Assembly (NCBI GenBank): GCA_037951105.1 | Contig: JBAMJV010003056.1 | Location: 1-64,000, forward strand | Source of the DNA: Echinarachnius parma | Lineage: Eukaryota; Echinodermata; Echinoidea; Clypeasteroida; Echinarachniidae | DNA: 64,000 nucleotides | Direction of reading: 5' to 3' | In this document: positions 40,227 through 54,500 of the stretch, piece after piece | Position numbering within the stretch: position 1 is the first letter of the stretch | Layout: each line of letters starts with the position of its first letter | Position numbers and translations under genes: made by a program | The notes under the pieces: generated by a model | Databases searched by the model: none | Seen by the model: only the letters and a program-made list of their open reading frames with translations | Told to the model about the DNA's origin: nothing

Positions 40227-43200
40227 CTGTCGGAAGAAAAGTATACGGATATTTCCTTAAAATAAATTAACGATTCAGACATGATTACAGAGTTGGTAAT
40301 CCAGTCACTTCATGCGTATAAATATCCCTGTCTCATCCCTCTGGTATTTTATTTGGTGGTGTAAACTTATCCCCGAGACCGTAGAAATACTGGCTGGGTT
40401 CCAGCGGGGTGCTAGTCTGATCCCGATGTTCTTATCAGGCGAGAGGAGCTAATATATAGGTGACGCTGTTAGCTCTAGAAAATAACTCTCAAAGCCCTAT
40501 GACAAGAACATGACAAGGCGGGTTGGGTGGCCTTCAAATAAACCCTGTCCTGCACCGGGCAGCAGCGATGCAGTACCTGTAGTTGGCGGAGGATCCAAAT
40601 CGTGGACAACGGTGGCTACGGGGGAGCAGAGGGCAGGTTGGAATTGATGCTCCTGGCTTCTGACTACGATGGAAGGATCTGGCCACCCACCCATATTAAT
40701 TTGTCGCGTTTGTCATCATGAGAGTACAGAAGCAGTTGAAAGTGCAACAAAGAACAACATTCCAAAGAAAAGGAAACAAAAACAAACGTGGATCTCAAAT
40801 CAGAATTTTGAGCTTTCTGATGAGAGGAAGAGGGCAAAAGCAAAACATGATAGAGGGGAGTGGACGAGACTAAATAAAGAGGTTACAAGTAGTGTTTAGG
40901 AGGACAAAGGGATTACATCGAAGGAAAGTGTGAAGATATAGAACGTCACAAGAACAACTCTAAAGTAGCATTTGCTATTGTGAAAGAAATCATAAAGAAA
41001 AGGGCCACTAGATTGGATGTAATTAATTACGAAAACGGCAAAACACTGACAGATAGTGAGGACATCAAGAGCAGATGGGTGCAGTCAAGCACCAAGTTGT
41101 TCGCTGCACAGGATAATGAGGACGACATACAGTAGGAGGAAAGCAGTGAAATGGAGCCCCATCCACTAAGATCAAAAGTTGAACTGGCAATGAAGCAATT
41201 ATAGTTGACAACTTAGTTGCTGAGATGTGGAAGGCTACAGGTGATGAAGGAGTAGACTTGATGTGGCGTCTCTGCTGCAACATATGGAAGAGGAATGAAT
41301 GACCCAAAAGAATAGTGTAGAGCTGTATTCTTACCGTTACCAAAGAAGGGAGATTTAAAGGAATGTGCAAATCATCGTATGCTCAACCTGATTTCCCATG
41401 CAAGTATAAGGTACGTATGAAGATCATTGGAAGGAGAATGAAAGTCAAGTTGAAAGAAGAGATCTCAGAAGAGCAGGCAGGGTTTTTCGAAGGCAGGGGG
41501 ACAAGGAATCAGATTGTTAATATCAGGAACATAATTGAGAAATGCAGGGAACACAGACATCCTCTTTATAATATGTGCTTCATAGACTACAGTAAGGAAT
41601 TTGACTGTGTAAGCCACCATCAAATGTGGGACACCATGACAATGATGGGATTCCCAAGTCACATAGTAGAACTGATCAAGAATCTTTATCAGGACCAAGA
41701 GACTTATCTATCAGAAGGGGAATTATGGTGAGGAAACTAAAGTCCTTAAGGCACATCATAAGGAAAAATGAAGAAGTTACAAAACAAATACTGCAAGGAG
41801 CAATTGAAGGAAAGCGTGGTAGAGGTCCTCCACCAACATCTTGGACTGATGATGTAAAGCGAGTGTCTGGACAAGGGATGAAGGGTGCAACGCGGTTGAC
41901 GGAGTTGCGTGGCGTGCTCTTGTAAAGACCACTAAGACTTGTAAAGACTACTAAGCGCCACCTAAACGTGATGATGATTATACCAGTTTTCATTAAAGAC
42001 CTACAGACATTGAACCAACATTTGACAATAGTATAATCGTTGTAACAAGAGGACGTTGAAATGATCGTACATGGGGCCTATACTTCGCTCCACGCCCGAT
42101 CAGCTAAAACAAAAAAAGAACAATCTGAAAATCATCTGCCATGCCTTCGCGTTTGCCCACCATGACGAACGGACCACGTGACAGGTGGTGGCCATAATTC
42201 ACGGTTTGCGCACTGCGTCGCTTCCATCCTCTCTCCTGCGGTCACCGGATGGTGTTGGCACTGCAAGTGAGTCATCGGAATGAAATACCAACAAACAAAC
42301 AAACAAACAAACAAACAAACAAACAAACAGACAGACAGAAAAACGTTCAAAACAAATGTCTTGATTTAATTTACATGAGCGTTCGCCCGTCATGACGAAG
42401 GGACCAAGCGTGAGACCATTGCGTCGCTTCCTTTTCTCTCCCGCGGTCACATGTTGCTGCTGGCAGGCTGGGAGTGAGCCATCGGACAGACCAGCAAACA
42501 AACAAACGAACAAACAAACATACAGACAGACCAAAAGCAAACACATGCTAAATTTACCTGCACGTTCGCCGGTCATGACGAAGGGACCACGTGTGAGAAG
42601 GTGGGGGCCGTTCACGGTGCGCGCGCTGCGTCGCTTCCTCCTGTCTCCCGTAGACACCTGTTGCTGTTGGCACGCTGCGTACGTATCGCCGGGCTGACAG
42701 ACCAACACGTCGCAGTGAATGTACGTCTAAGTCAGGTAAGTGAATACATATATATATATATATAAAAAATTGCAAGGAGTATTCATAAATGATTGAGAAG
42801 GAAGAATAATAGTAGGCGTAGCTTAATAAGCAATGTTCCTCCTTTTAATCCACCAAATGAAAAAAGGCACTGGTCGAAAAATTGGTCTCCGCCTGGACTC
42901 GAACCTGGGTCTCCGGCTTGGAACGCCGATGCCTTAACCACTAGGCCACGGGGACCGTGTGATTAAAGACAGATCCAGTTCAGGTCATTGGCAAGCCAAT
43001 CTCTCGGCCCTTTGTACTCAAGTATTCACGGGGAAGGAGTTACGAACAATGCAAGCCGCCTTTACTTCGGCTGGATCACAATAGAGTGATTCAAGTATTA
43101 GTTAGAACATATATATATAAGCGAGAGGTGAACTAATACATACAGCTTCAGTTTCTTCCAATATATAAATAATTGCAAGGAGTAATCATAAATGATTGAG

Positions 43201-45561
43201 AAGGAAGAATAATAGTAGGCGTAGCTTAATAAGCAATGTTCCTCCTTTTAATCCACCAAATGAAAAAAGGCACTGGTCGAAAAATTGGTCTCCGCCAGGA
43301 CTCGAACCTGGATCTCCGGCTTGGAACGCCGATGCCTTAACCACTAGGCCATGGGGACCGTGTGATTAAAGACAGATCCAGTTCAGGTCATTGGCAAGCC
43401 AATCTCTCGGCCCTTTGTACTCAAGTATTCATGGGGAAGGAGTTACGAACAATGCAAGCCGCCTTTACTTCGGCTGGATCACAATAGAGTGATTCAAGTA
43501 TTAGTTAGAACATATATATATAAGCGAGAGGTGAACTAATACATACAGCTTCAGTTTCTTCCAATATATAAATAATTGCAAGGAGTAATCATAAATGATT
43601 GAGAAGGAAGAATAATAGTAGGCGTAGCTTAATAAGCAATGTTCCTCCTTTTAATCCACCAAATGAAAAAAGGCACTGGTCGAAAAATTGGTCTCCGCCA
43701 GGACTCGAACCTGGGTCTCCGGCTGGGAACGCTGATGCCTTAACCACTAGGCCACGGGGACCGTGTGATTAAAGACAGATCCAGGTTAAAATGACTATCA
43801 AACAAATGAAAACGTAAATCAAATAAATAGCATATACCATCATGCATTCTAAAATACATGGATATGAACAACTCTTTGAACCCTGCATTATTTCAGAAGG
43901 TCGTGACCCTGACCCTGAATTATTTTCACACATTAAGCATATTATTCTAGATGAATTAATATTGTATAATGTTTTCAATTTGCAAGAATAAAAATAATGT
44001 ACAGACAAATGTAAATGTCTATAATGATCACAATTATAATAATAATACCAACAATGGTAATAACAGATATAAAAACAATTATGTCCCTCACTGACTGTGC
44101 CACGCCCACATGGCTTTGTTTACTTTGACGACCACCAGCATGCCCACCTGTTCCACCAGCATCCCACCCTTTAACTGGCCCGCTTACAGTACAGGGTTGA
44201 GCTTGTGTAGCTTCTGGTACTCTCTTCGGTGTCTAGTCAAAGTAGTGATTTTGAAGACGAAACGGACACCGAAGAGTGTACTAGAAGGTTGGGATGCTGG
44301 TGGAACGGCTGTTCATGATGGTGGTCGTTCAAAGGTTACAAATCCAAGCCGTACAGTCAAATAATTTTAGGCCGGTTTACCAGCCTTTCGGGTATTCCCA
44401 CGTTCTCTGCGCGGCCGGTATTCCGGGGTCAAAGGGTTTTAAGGGATCTATTAGCTTTGCAAAAAGTGATGAGTCGTTGATGCAATATATATAATTGTTA
44501 TCTGATAATTATGTCTTCTTCTTCTTCTTAGTACTGTCCAATGCCCCATGCAATGAAGGAGCCAACCGGACAGGTGCACTGATAATTATGCACTTGGTTG
44601 TGATGTGCAGGATTTTGATACTAGTCAACCGGGTTAACACCCTACTCTTTTCGAGAAGTAGACTAGGTTATTGGCGTATATGAGGTGTGACTGTGTCATG
44701 TACGGGACCTCCATTTATCGTCCTATCCGAGGGACGGCGTGTTTTGCGTGAATCCTTTCCTGCATAGGAGACACGGGGGAGCCCGATAACACACAACGAG
44801 AGTTAGCTCGAATTTATCGCGTGATAAAAGACGCATTGTCCGATGGTGGGGATCGAACCGGGGATCACTCGTGTCTGAGTCAGACACTCTCCCAACTGAG
44901 CTAAGTCACCTTCCTCAATAGGTGTTGTGTGAAAATGGATTGTATATGGCCGAGTAATGAACAACAATGTAAAGTGACATTCACCAACTCATTACACTCA
45001 CTTTGTACACGGTTCTGATGATCCGTTGGATAATTTTTACATCTGAACACTTCAATCGTAATTATCTTTTTAACGAAAGGGAAATTTGAAAAACCGAAAC
45101 CCGTCCCATGCTTTTTATGAGGGAACCGTTATAATTTCAATTGGATTTGAAAGATTTGGACAATGTTACAAGTCCCTTTAAACAAGGCGATAGCCGTAAT
45201 GTGCCTCACCCAATTGCGCGCAGTCATGCCGAAGAAGTTTGGTTACAAACAGATGCAGGGTTGGAAAGTTATCAACCACTATAAAGTTGACCTAATTTGG
45301 CCTTTGACCTACATATGTGACTATGTGACCTTTGACCACAAAATATTATGGCGGCCAATATAGGGAATCTACCAATCGAGTTTGGTTACAAACAGATGCA
45401 GGGTTGGAAGTTTATCGACCCTATACTCTTACCCCAAAAGTGTCACATTTGACCTCATTTGACCTTTGACCTACTTATGTGACCTTTGGGCATCTACCAA
45501 TCAAGTTTGGTTAGAAACGGATGCAGGGTTGGAAAGATATTCATTTTTTTTTGTAAACGTC

Positions 45562-45592
<31 letters not shown>

Positions 45593-48500
45593 GACAGACC
45601 GACGGACGCATTTTGTATCCCTTAGTCTCCCTCCACCTACGGTGGGCTCGGCAAAAACAAAAACATTTAGATATGAGATTGATATCTAATGTTGTATCGA
45701 TCTGTACTTCATCTGCGATTAGATTTATTATGTTGTTGTTGCTCACTTTCAATTGTATTACTGATCGGTTTCAACAATTTGTTTAAATCTATAAGACAAA
45801 TAGGAAGTTTGTTAGTATTTACCAGATCAGCACCAGGAAAGCGGAAAGCTTCCATCGAAAAGGCCTTCAGGTTATCAACGTCAAAGATAGTGACATCACT
45901 GTCAGGAGCAGATGCACTGATTTCAAAAACAAAATGGAGAGATGTCATTAATGTGCAACAAGGTTTGATTTTATGATTAACAATATGAACAGCTTTGCCA
46001 GGCCAGCTTTGTCTAATACATTCTTCCGCAAACAGATATGGTTTGCTTAAATTAAATAAATGTTTTTTTAAAACTAAATATGTAAGCTAAATATCTAACC
46101 CTATGAGTAAGCTTCTGAATATGACAATACCATTAGCGAAATTATTAACGAAATTGGTTTTTGTTTGTATAAATAATGTCCTCAATATTATCGTGTTATT
46201 AAAGTATACATCACACATTATTTAGAAATATCTTACAATGGTTTTGGTAAATGATTGACTTGTCAAATGTCACTTTTGGAAAGGCGGATGTAGTCATGGT
46301 AGTTAGGGGTAGTCTATCCTTTTAATCCCACAACTCAGTGTGTATCAGGATGTATTTCGCACTTGCTTTTACAGATATCATCCCCGTAGGACAAGAAACT
46401 AATGAATAATTTGAGTATTAAAGGGCAATGAAACTATGGCTTTCGGCTATTATTATCGTTCAAAGGGTGACAATACATTTTATTTGATACATAACTTGGC
46501 AATGTTGGCCTCCTGGATCCCATGAAATCCTTACGTGAACATACCCACCTTTTACTAATTCTTACGGCGGCAAAAGGTGATGAGAGCGGCTATGTTATTG
46601 TAATTACCCGACATGCTTTGCAAACTCTGACGTGTGTGCTACGGGCCGAACAAAAAGCTTTTCACTGATTTGCGGACTCGTCAAAGCATCTACAAGTATT
46701 TAGACAATGGTTTGAATAGGTGCTATTGAAATGCATTAGTGCATATCACTGACCATAAGTCCGTACAAACAGTGGCATAGACAGGTTCCTACACCTGGGG
46801 GGATGATTTGCCGTTCGAAGGACCGAGACTAATTTTTTTCGCGCCGAGACCGCCTGCAAAAATTGTTCGAGACCGTGGAAAATGCTTCAAAGCCCTCTCA
46901 GTGGCTCAGTGGAAGGGGGGGGGGGGGGGGGGGCTAAGATGGTAGTGGCCAGGCGAGCCGGAAGCAGTTTTGGATGGGGGAGGGCAAAACTTATGGGTGC
47001 TCACGTTGTTGTGTGTGTAGGGGCTCATGCCCAACCACACTCAGTGCTGCCAACTTGTGAGAGTGAGACATTGCAAGAAGCCCGAGGGAGCGAAGTGATC
47101 GACTAAGCGTGGGGAGGGTGTGGGAGGGAGGTGTCCCCCTCCCACGGTAGAGAGTTTTTGCATTTTTGGACTTGAAATTTTGCAATCTGGTGCCCACCTA
47201 GATAGGAAATTCGGGCTTAACATTGACTGTATCTGGGAAAGCCTGTTATGATTTGATCGACCAGAAATTTTTAATATATTTGCACGAAGAAAACAAATAA
47301 ATAATTATGCACCCCAACACAGGGCGCGAAATTACTGAGCGGGGGGAGGGTTTGAAAAGATTTTGCATTTATATAATATACTTGAAATGATGCATTTTGG
47401 TGCACGTCACACAAGCAGCCAGAGCAATGCCAGCCTATACTGGAACTACGTGGCCCGGTATACAGAAAAAATACTCACCTTAGACCATACGCAAGTTACA
47501 CAACAAACTGAGATAATTTGTTCGCGCGCGAAGCGCGCAGCGAAAATTGATGTATAAATCACTTTGTTAACGCTAGAACTAACAAATCTTAGCTCTTTCA
47601 ACTAATGTTTTCTTTCCCACTCGTAGGTACAGATACACACAAACAAATATATCCTTCCCTAAAACCTGGGGGGGGGGGGGGGATGATTGTACATGCCATC
47701 CCCCCCACCTTGTGAGCTGTGGGGGGGGGGGGGGGATGCATCCCCCTCATCCCTCCGTTGTCTACGCCCCTGCGTACAAACATCATAATGGCGGCATCCA
47801 GTGTACGCATGAATAGTGATAAACCCGATAGAGTTTTCACATGTTTCTCCCAAAGCAGAAATCTGAGTCGGAGTTATGTTATATATAATAAAAAGGCATA
47901 TTACGATGTAGCCTATAAAGTAGGATAAACTATATTCCTGAGTTGCATTGCCCTTTAACACGAAGTGTCAGTGAATACAGTGTCAGTAAACTATCGAGAT
48001 GAGATTGTGCTTTAAAATGTCACAAAGTGCTTAAAAACATTAAGGTGCACCTGTAAAGTGTCAGATATTGCTCAAAATTACATGTGATACTATACCAAAA
48101 TCATTGTAAAATTATGTCCGAATGATGTGTGAAAGTTTCATTAAAATAAAAACACTGCTTTCCTGGTTAAAAAGCGATACTTTGCGTCAGCTTTACAACG
48201 AATTATTGTATGACGTGTATGATTGAGTGACCCCCGCATCGGCACCCTAAAACATTTCCGACAGTTTAAGACTTACAAATAATTCAAATTTCTTGAAATT
48301 GTACTCACACATTGAGAAAATAGTGCAGATTCCGATGCGATGATCAGATTTGCGATGTATTAATTATATTTTGAGATAGCGCCTTCGAACGCGCGCGTGG
48401 TTTTTTGGCTTCACAAGTTCGAAGTGTTTTTAATACTGGCACCCCCTCAACTCTCGTTGACAATGCACGCAACTCCAAATTTCTTGTGCGATGTTAATTT

Positions 48501-51500
48501 TATTGGCATAATTTCATAAATTTACTCGTAACGGACGATCTACGCATTATTTCTCCTCAAAATTTCGACCAGTTTAGTTTTTAAGGGTAGCGCGCATCAT
48601 CACATGCGCGATTTTTCACAACACGCGCAAAAACAAATATTACGCGGTGTGCCGATATTAAAAACAGTGCCGATGCACGTAGTACACCTACCATACAAGT
48701 TAGAAACCAATTAAATTGGTAACGGTAAACAAACAAAATAAAGAACAATAATGATAGTAAAAGTAGTATGATCAGGCTACCAAATATGGCTCGTGCTGTA
48801 ATATGGCCCCCCCTGTTTATCAGCTGATTAAGCGCATTAACACAGATAATTCCGCGCAGTAAACTTCTTTTGCTTATCTATTTCCTTTGTGGTTAAGCGC
48901 AATAAGACTCATCTTCTGCGCGCTAAAAGTCAAGTGTGTACAAATGAATGGGAAATTTGTTTGCACAGCAGCACAGAGGAATAATTTACATCGTTTCAGA
49001 ATCGGCTCCGATTCGGCATATTTGTCAAGTTTATACAAATATTTTGTGGATAAATGTAATCTTGAAGATTTTAAGAACACTTTGATGGCACTTTTATTGG
49101 AAAAGTTTATCATTTATCAAAGAAAACGGACCTTTGAAATCATGTAAAAAGGGGGCCATATTACGGCACCCTCTTTCGATGTGATTTTTTTGCGCAGTGA
49201 AATGCAAATCGCCATTAAGGGACTATTACGATCGCAGTCGGCAAATAAGGTATGGCATTGTTTTCATCTTCATTTGAAGTTTATTCTTGACGAATTTTGT
49301 GGTTTCTTCAAAGATATTTTTTCAGATATCGGTTGTTAAACATTAGGGGGGCCATATATATTGATATAAATGATATATCAATACAAACAAATTAAACGCA
49401 ATTAAATATATTTGATTGGGCAACTAAAAAAATTAATATTATTGTTGATAATAAGATCGTCATTTACAAGCTTCAAACTATTTGATAATGAACTAGTTTA
49501 TGAGAAATTCCTGACGATAAGACTACAACATTTAGCAAGGTTTATCATGGAAGAGTAATTAGTAGAATTAAATAATTCATTCATCTTTTCAATGTTAGGG
49601 CGTTTTCTATACTGCTTAGTCAGATGCCTTTTTCTTTCCACTTCGAAAACGGGGCATTCAAAAAGATAATGGTATTCATCACCAATTTTCTGTTGATCGC
49701 AACGCGGACAAAGGCGATTTGATCTTTCAATATTATTGTATCTGCCAGCTACAATCGGTAACTTGTGATTACCACATCTAAATTTAATCATCATTGTCCT
49801 CAATTTCAAAGGTATCTTTGTAAGATAAGCTTCCAATTCGCAAGTTCCTTTGAAAATACGATAATTTATGCACAATGAATTTGTGTTTACTTCAAAGTGC
49901 CAATTCTGGGAGTAAATCAATATCAAACGTTGATTTATTGTATTTTTTATCCAATTCAATGAGTATTTGGCACAATCATTCCATAAGTATGACATTCCAG
50001 TTTTGTCAAGAATCAATTTAATCTTTTTCAACCAAGCAGAGAAGTATATTTCTTTATCATAAAGCTGTTTTAACAGCGCATATATTACTTGACTAAGCTT
50101 CTTTGATGGACCACATTCTAGCCGTGCCCAAAAATTAATCATTCGCGATTCTATTAATCTAAATATAGAATGTCTTCCAATCTCACCATACGCCATGCAG
50201 ACGGCAGTACTTTTCCCAACTTTTAACAGCTTCTTATAAAAACGTGTACAAAACAGCTCTATTTTTTCAAATTTGATTCTAGGCCCCATAACTCACTGCC
50301 GGCTTGGCACGAACAGTCACGTTCACGTCACGTTCACGTCACGTTCAGGTTCTGTACCTTTTGTGAAACAGGTCACCCAAATCTACGAACAGTCACGTTC
50401 ACGTCACGTTCAGGTTCTGTACCTTTTGTGAAACAGGTCACCCAAATCTACGAAGTGTAGGGTAACGTGACCCAACAATTTGTTGACCTGCTATATGCAA
50501 TCTACGAAAGCTCACGTAAATTGCCGCTGGCGTTTTAAAAAATAACGTAAATTGTCATTGAGAAGAGACTAATGGCAAAATAGCTGGTTCAGGGCGAAGA
50601 TGTCGTATAGATTATGTGAAATGAATGAAACAAAATGTACCATTCATAGGCGTACCCATGGGGGCGGGTAGGGGGGGGGGGGTGTACCCCAAAAATACTG
50701 TTTTGGCTGTTTTTAATTCACTCCAAATATCTACAGCTAACCCCCCCCCCCCCCCCCCCCCCCCCGCTGGGGGGGGGGGGGGGGTAGGCTTAGTCGTAAT
50801 CTTTTTTCGAAGCCTAGACCAGGACCGGTTCCAACAGGACCAGGGCCTAGCGGTTCATAAAATCCTGTCAGCGGGGGGGGGGGGGGGGGGGGGGGGGGGG
50901 TAGTCGTAATCGCCGCGCCTTGCACAGGTACATTTCATTGCGTGCGTGCATATCGCATATAGGGATCTGATGCGTCGCGACGATATCGACGAGATTCGAG
51001 AGCGAGGCCGAGGCACAGTTTGACGAAGCCCCCAAGGCTCGACACGGCTATGGCCCAAAGCCTGGCAGGACTTCGTAATCAAGGCTATTATATGCACTAG
51101 ATATCTGCCTTATCATTATTGACGGCAGCCAGTGAATTCCAGAGTGCAGTGGCAGTGCTAGCTTGCATGCTATTATGGCCGGTCTAGGCCCTAGGTAGGC
51201 CGGCTATGCAGTGGCAATCTTTGCACATGGCTCATGCAGCCATAGCCGTGTCGAGCCTTGGGCTTGGGCATATGGCAAGTCCTCGTAACAGCTAGAAAAG
51301 AATAATGATATACCAAACTATACTCACATTCTCACTTTGTATCATCGTCATCGAAAATATCCGGCGCCTAGCCTGCAATTTACTCGATCGCCGCGTCGTC
51401 AAACTGTGCCTCGGCCTCGCTCTCGAATCTCGTCGATATCGTCGCGACGCATCAGATCACTTACATACAATTTTGTGTGCGCTGCGACAAATCCTTAAAC

Positions 51501-54500
51501 ACGCAATCCCCATAGGAATTCCATCGCACAAAAAGTTGTGTCGTCGAGAATATTCTGGATGACGTCATTACTAGTCTTAGTAACAAGCGTTTTCACTTTT
51601 ACAAATAATGATTAAACACTCACGTCACGTTTTGGTAGACGTGACGATTCGAGTTTTACCGGCATGGAAAACGACAAATTGTTGGGTCACTTTACCGTGA
51701 CTGTTCGTAGATTTGGGTGACCTGTTTCACAAAAGGTACAGAACCGTGAACGTGACGTGAACGTGACTGTTCGTACCAAGCCCTCACTGCCATAAAGGAG
51801 GATTGGCATAACTAATTTATCAAAGAGGTCTAACTCTAAATCAATAGGTAGGCTTAATCTTGACGATTGTAGAATAAGATCAGACTGTATAAAGCCTTTC
51901 TAGCTTGTGTTATCTGTTTATCCTGTGCTTATAACTAGAAGGCTCACTTAACGCGCGCAAGTCACGTGTCCCATAGACTTTGTACATGGGCAACATGGCG
52001 GAGTGAACCGATTTTTGAAGCTCCCGTGGACTACTTCTCTACGTCATGACCTAGAAATACTTGACCAATCATCATGCTAAAAAAAGCACAGTGCGTAGAC
52101 TATCGCGCCTATTTTCCTGCGCACTGTCCTAGATTTGTATCACGCTTATGAACAATGGGATCCATGGTGACGTATGCATATGAACTTGTTTTATTGACCT
52201 CGATCCGGTGATGACGCGTATGAACTAATCTGTGATTGGTTTACTGTAGTTTCCAAGTAACCCATAATGCAACCAGTTGTAGGCTCTTCCGGTGAGCCAA
52301 AATCGCGGCACTCTGGCAGCAGTGACACCCCCCCCTGGGCTCTGGGCATCTGGGGGGCTTCCATGTATAAAAATCCTCCAAACCGAATACCTCTATACCC
52401 AATGCATCAGTCCCCTTAACTTAGACTTACCCATTTTCGATGAGGAGCCTGAATGTTTCGTCGTCTGGGTTGGTAGAGGGCGTGGCCCAGCACCTGTCAT
52501 TGCTGATGGAGAGGGCCCGGTTGGATTCGACCCTGGTCCCGAAGTACAGCTCAGCTCCGACATATGCCTGAAAGAAAACAACAATTGTTGAAATAATCTA
52601 TCTTCAAAAACATGCATTTGTACGATTTCAAACGAGTGCAAGATTTTATATTATTGTCAAATTAGCCTCTAAATGTATGGTCAATTATAATAAGCTGTGA
52701 ACGTTTACGTATGAACGACTGGTGATTGTACAGTTTGACCCTTAACATACATAGGCCTAATGCATCCATTAAGAATTATATTTCAAAACGCAAGCATTAA
52801 GAATAACCTGAATAAGTGAGTATGATTCAATAATTTCGCCAAACTAACCACTCGAGAATAAACCAATTTCAGTGGGATAGTTGAGTTCTGGTAAAGAGAA
52901 TACATTTTTGGTCAAACTGATTTTTTAACCCAAACCTGCACCCTTACATCACAAGCTAATAGTTATAACTCCACCATGCTCGAAAGGAATACAAAACTAC
53001 AACTGACTAAGTAAAACGCCTGTTATCATTCAAAAAGAGCCGTTAAATCTCAAGAGGGCGCTCTCTAAACAGTCATCGGTTTCAACGATTTTAAATAAAA
53101 TATTGTGCATGTGGTGTTTTGTTAAAATAATGATCAGCTAGAGAGATAATCAACAACTATTTTCAAACCTCTTTCGTAAATTTTCGAAAAGCGGAAGCAT
53201 TTAAAACAAAAATTACCGGCTGGATCGAAATTCTGTAATAAATGTGGGCCCCACATTTATTACAAATGGTTATGTTTATGGATAATTCGGCCATTTCTGA
53301 ACCGATTTTGGTAAAATAAAGTTTATTCTGTCATTAAAATCATTTGCTCTTTCGAATTTGACACTAAGTTCGTCATTATCTCACAAAATAATATTTAGTG
53401 TAGTGCCCTCTATATATATACCTAAACTCAACTATCCCTTTACGAATAACCTGTATAATTGAGCAGGATTCAAATTTTTCCCGAACTAACCACTCGAGAA
53501 TAAAGCAATTTCAGTGGTGAACAGTTTCAGTAAGTCGAATAATTGAATTGACCTTTGAACTCTGACAATGAAACTGTTATATAGTTGTACAAAAATTGTT
53601 AATCAGTACTTGAAAATTATACTGACCTCGACGGGAGAGTCTGAATTGACAATCTCATTGAACTGATCGGTCGAGTACTGGTCGATTTCGACGCTGAAGG
53701 TTCCGTATACTCGGCTCGTGATGGTGACCTTTGACCTGGGACTGAAGACCGTCTCGACTTGCGTGTATCTGGGTAGGCTGCATTCGATGATGATTTCCGG
53801 GAACATGGAGCGGGTATCCTCGATGATGTTAGAGAACAATACGCCTTCGCTATCCGACTGTGGACATGAAGAGAAAGCACGTGTGATGAAAATGAGTTTA
53901 GTAATGGGTTGGTTAATACATGGGTGTGAAATAAAGTAATCACTCAATACCCCAGCCCCTTCCATTGCGGTAATTTGTAACATGGCATGGGAATAAACAT
54001 GTTTAAATAGTTTCATATAACTTATTAAATTCAATAGAAAGTGTTGTGTTAATATTACCATATCGGTCGTGAAAAAGGCCGAAGTCTTCAGAAAGAGCAA
54101 CGTTCATTTTGATGAAGGCATCGCAGTATCTTATTTTCCAAGTGCGAGTGCCAGTGGTTTCCGAATACACACATTATTGAAAAGTTTCATACAACTTATC
54201 ATCTCAGAGAGATATATAACTTTGTTGAAAAACTAACCAAGCGTTGATAACATGTGCATTCCTGTGATCCGATGTTCACTGAGTAATGTGTGCAAATTTT
54301 ACGTTGATAAGTGATAAGATTTGATAGGTGATAAGTGATTTGTTAACTCATTACCCTGACTTTGTACATAATTATAGTAATCAATTACATAATCATAAAT
54401 CAGAACATTTCAACCATGTCTCAACCACACATATAAATTTGGGAAACCAAAGTTGTTCCATGGTTCTAATAGTAATACGAATACCATATGGTACGTAGTA

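Larger units (their letters stand above)
42771..43784. repeat. 403-bp tandem repeat, 2.5 copies, each with one tRNA-like gene
   Basis: TGCAAGGAGTAATCATAAAT recurs at 42771, 43174 and 43577. Copies are nearly identical over the tRNA, its flanks and a downstream GCCGCCTTTACTTCGGCTGG block. The array sits 45 bp upstream of the acceptor of a coding exon (42558-42726). Confidence 0.9.

Noticed and set aside
42199..42708. Single 169-codon ORF covering all furin-exon copies
   Set aside because: It runs through (CAAA)n intron text; splice sites show separate exon-sized pieces.
44840..44915. Functional tRNA
   Set aside because: Position 33 is not T and it is embedded in a fold-back element.
48887..49147. 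86-codon ORF (plus)
   Set aside because: Inside a possible MITE, no recognisable family.
45917..52430. A missing exon encoding the NG-Cys of ZP-C
   Set aside because: First suspected from the absent cysteine, but the donor leaves AAT GG and the next exon starts T, so phases join directly without another exon.
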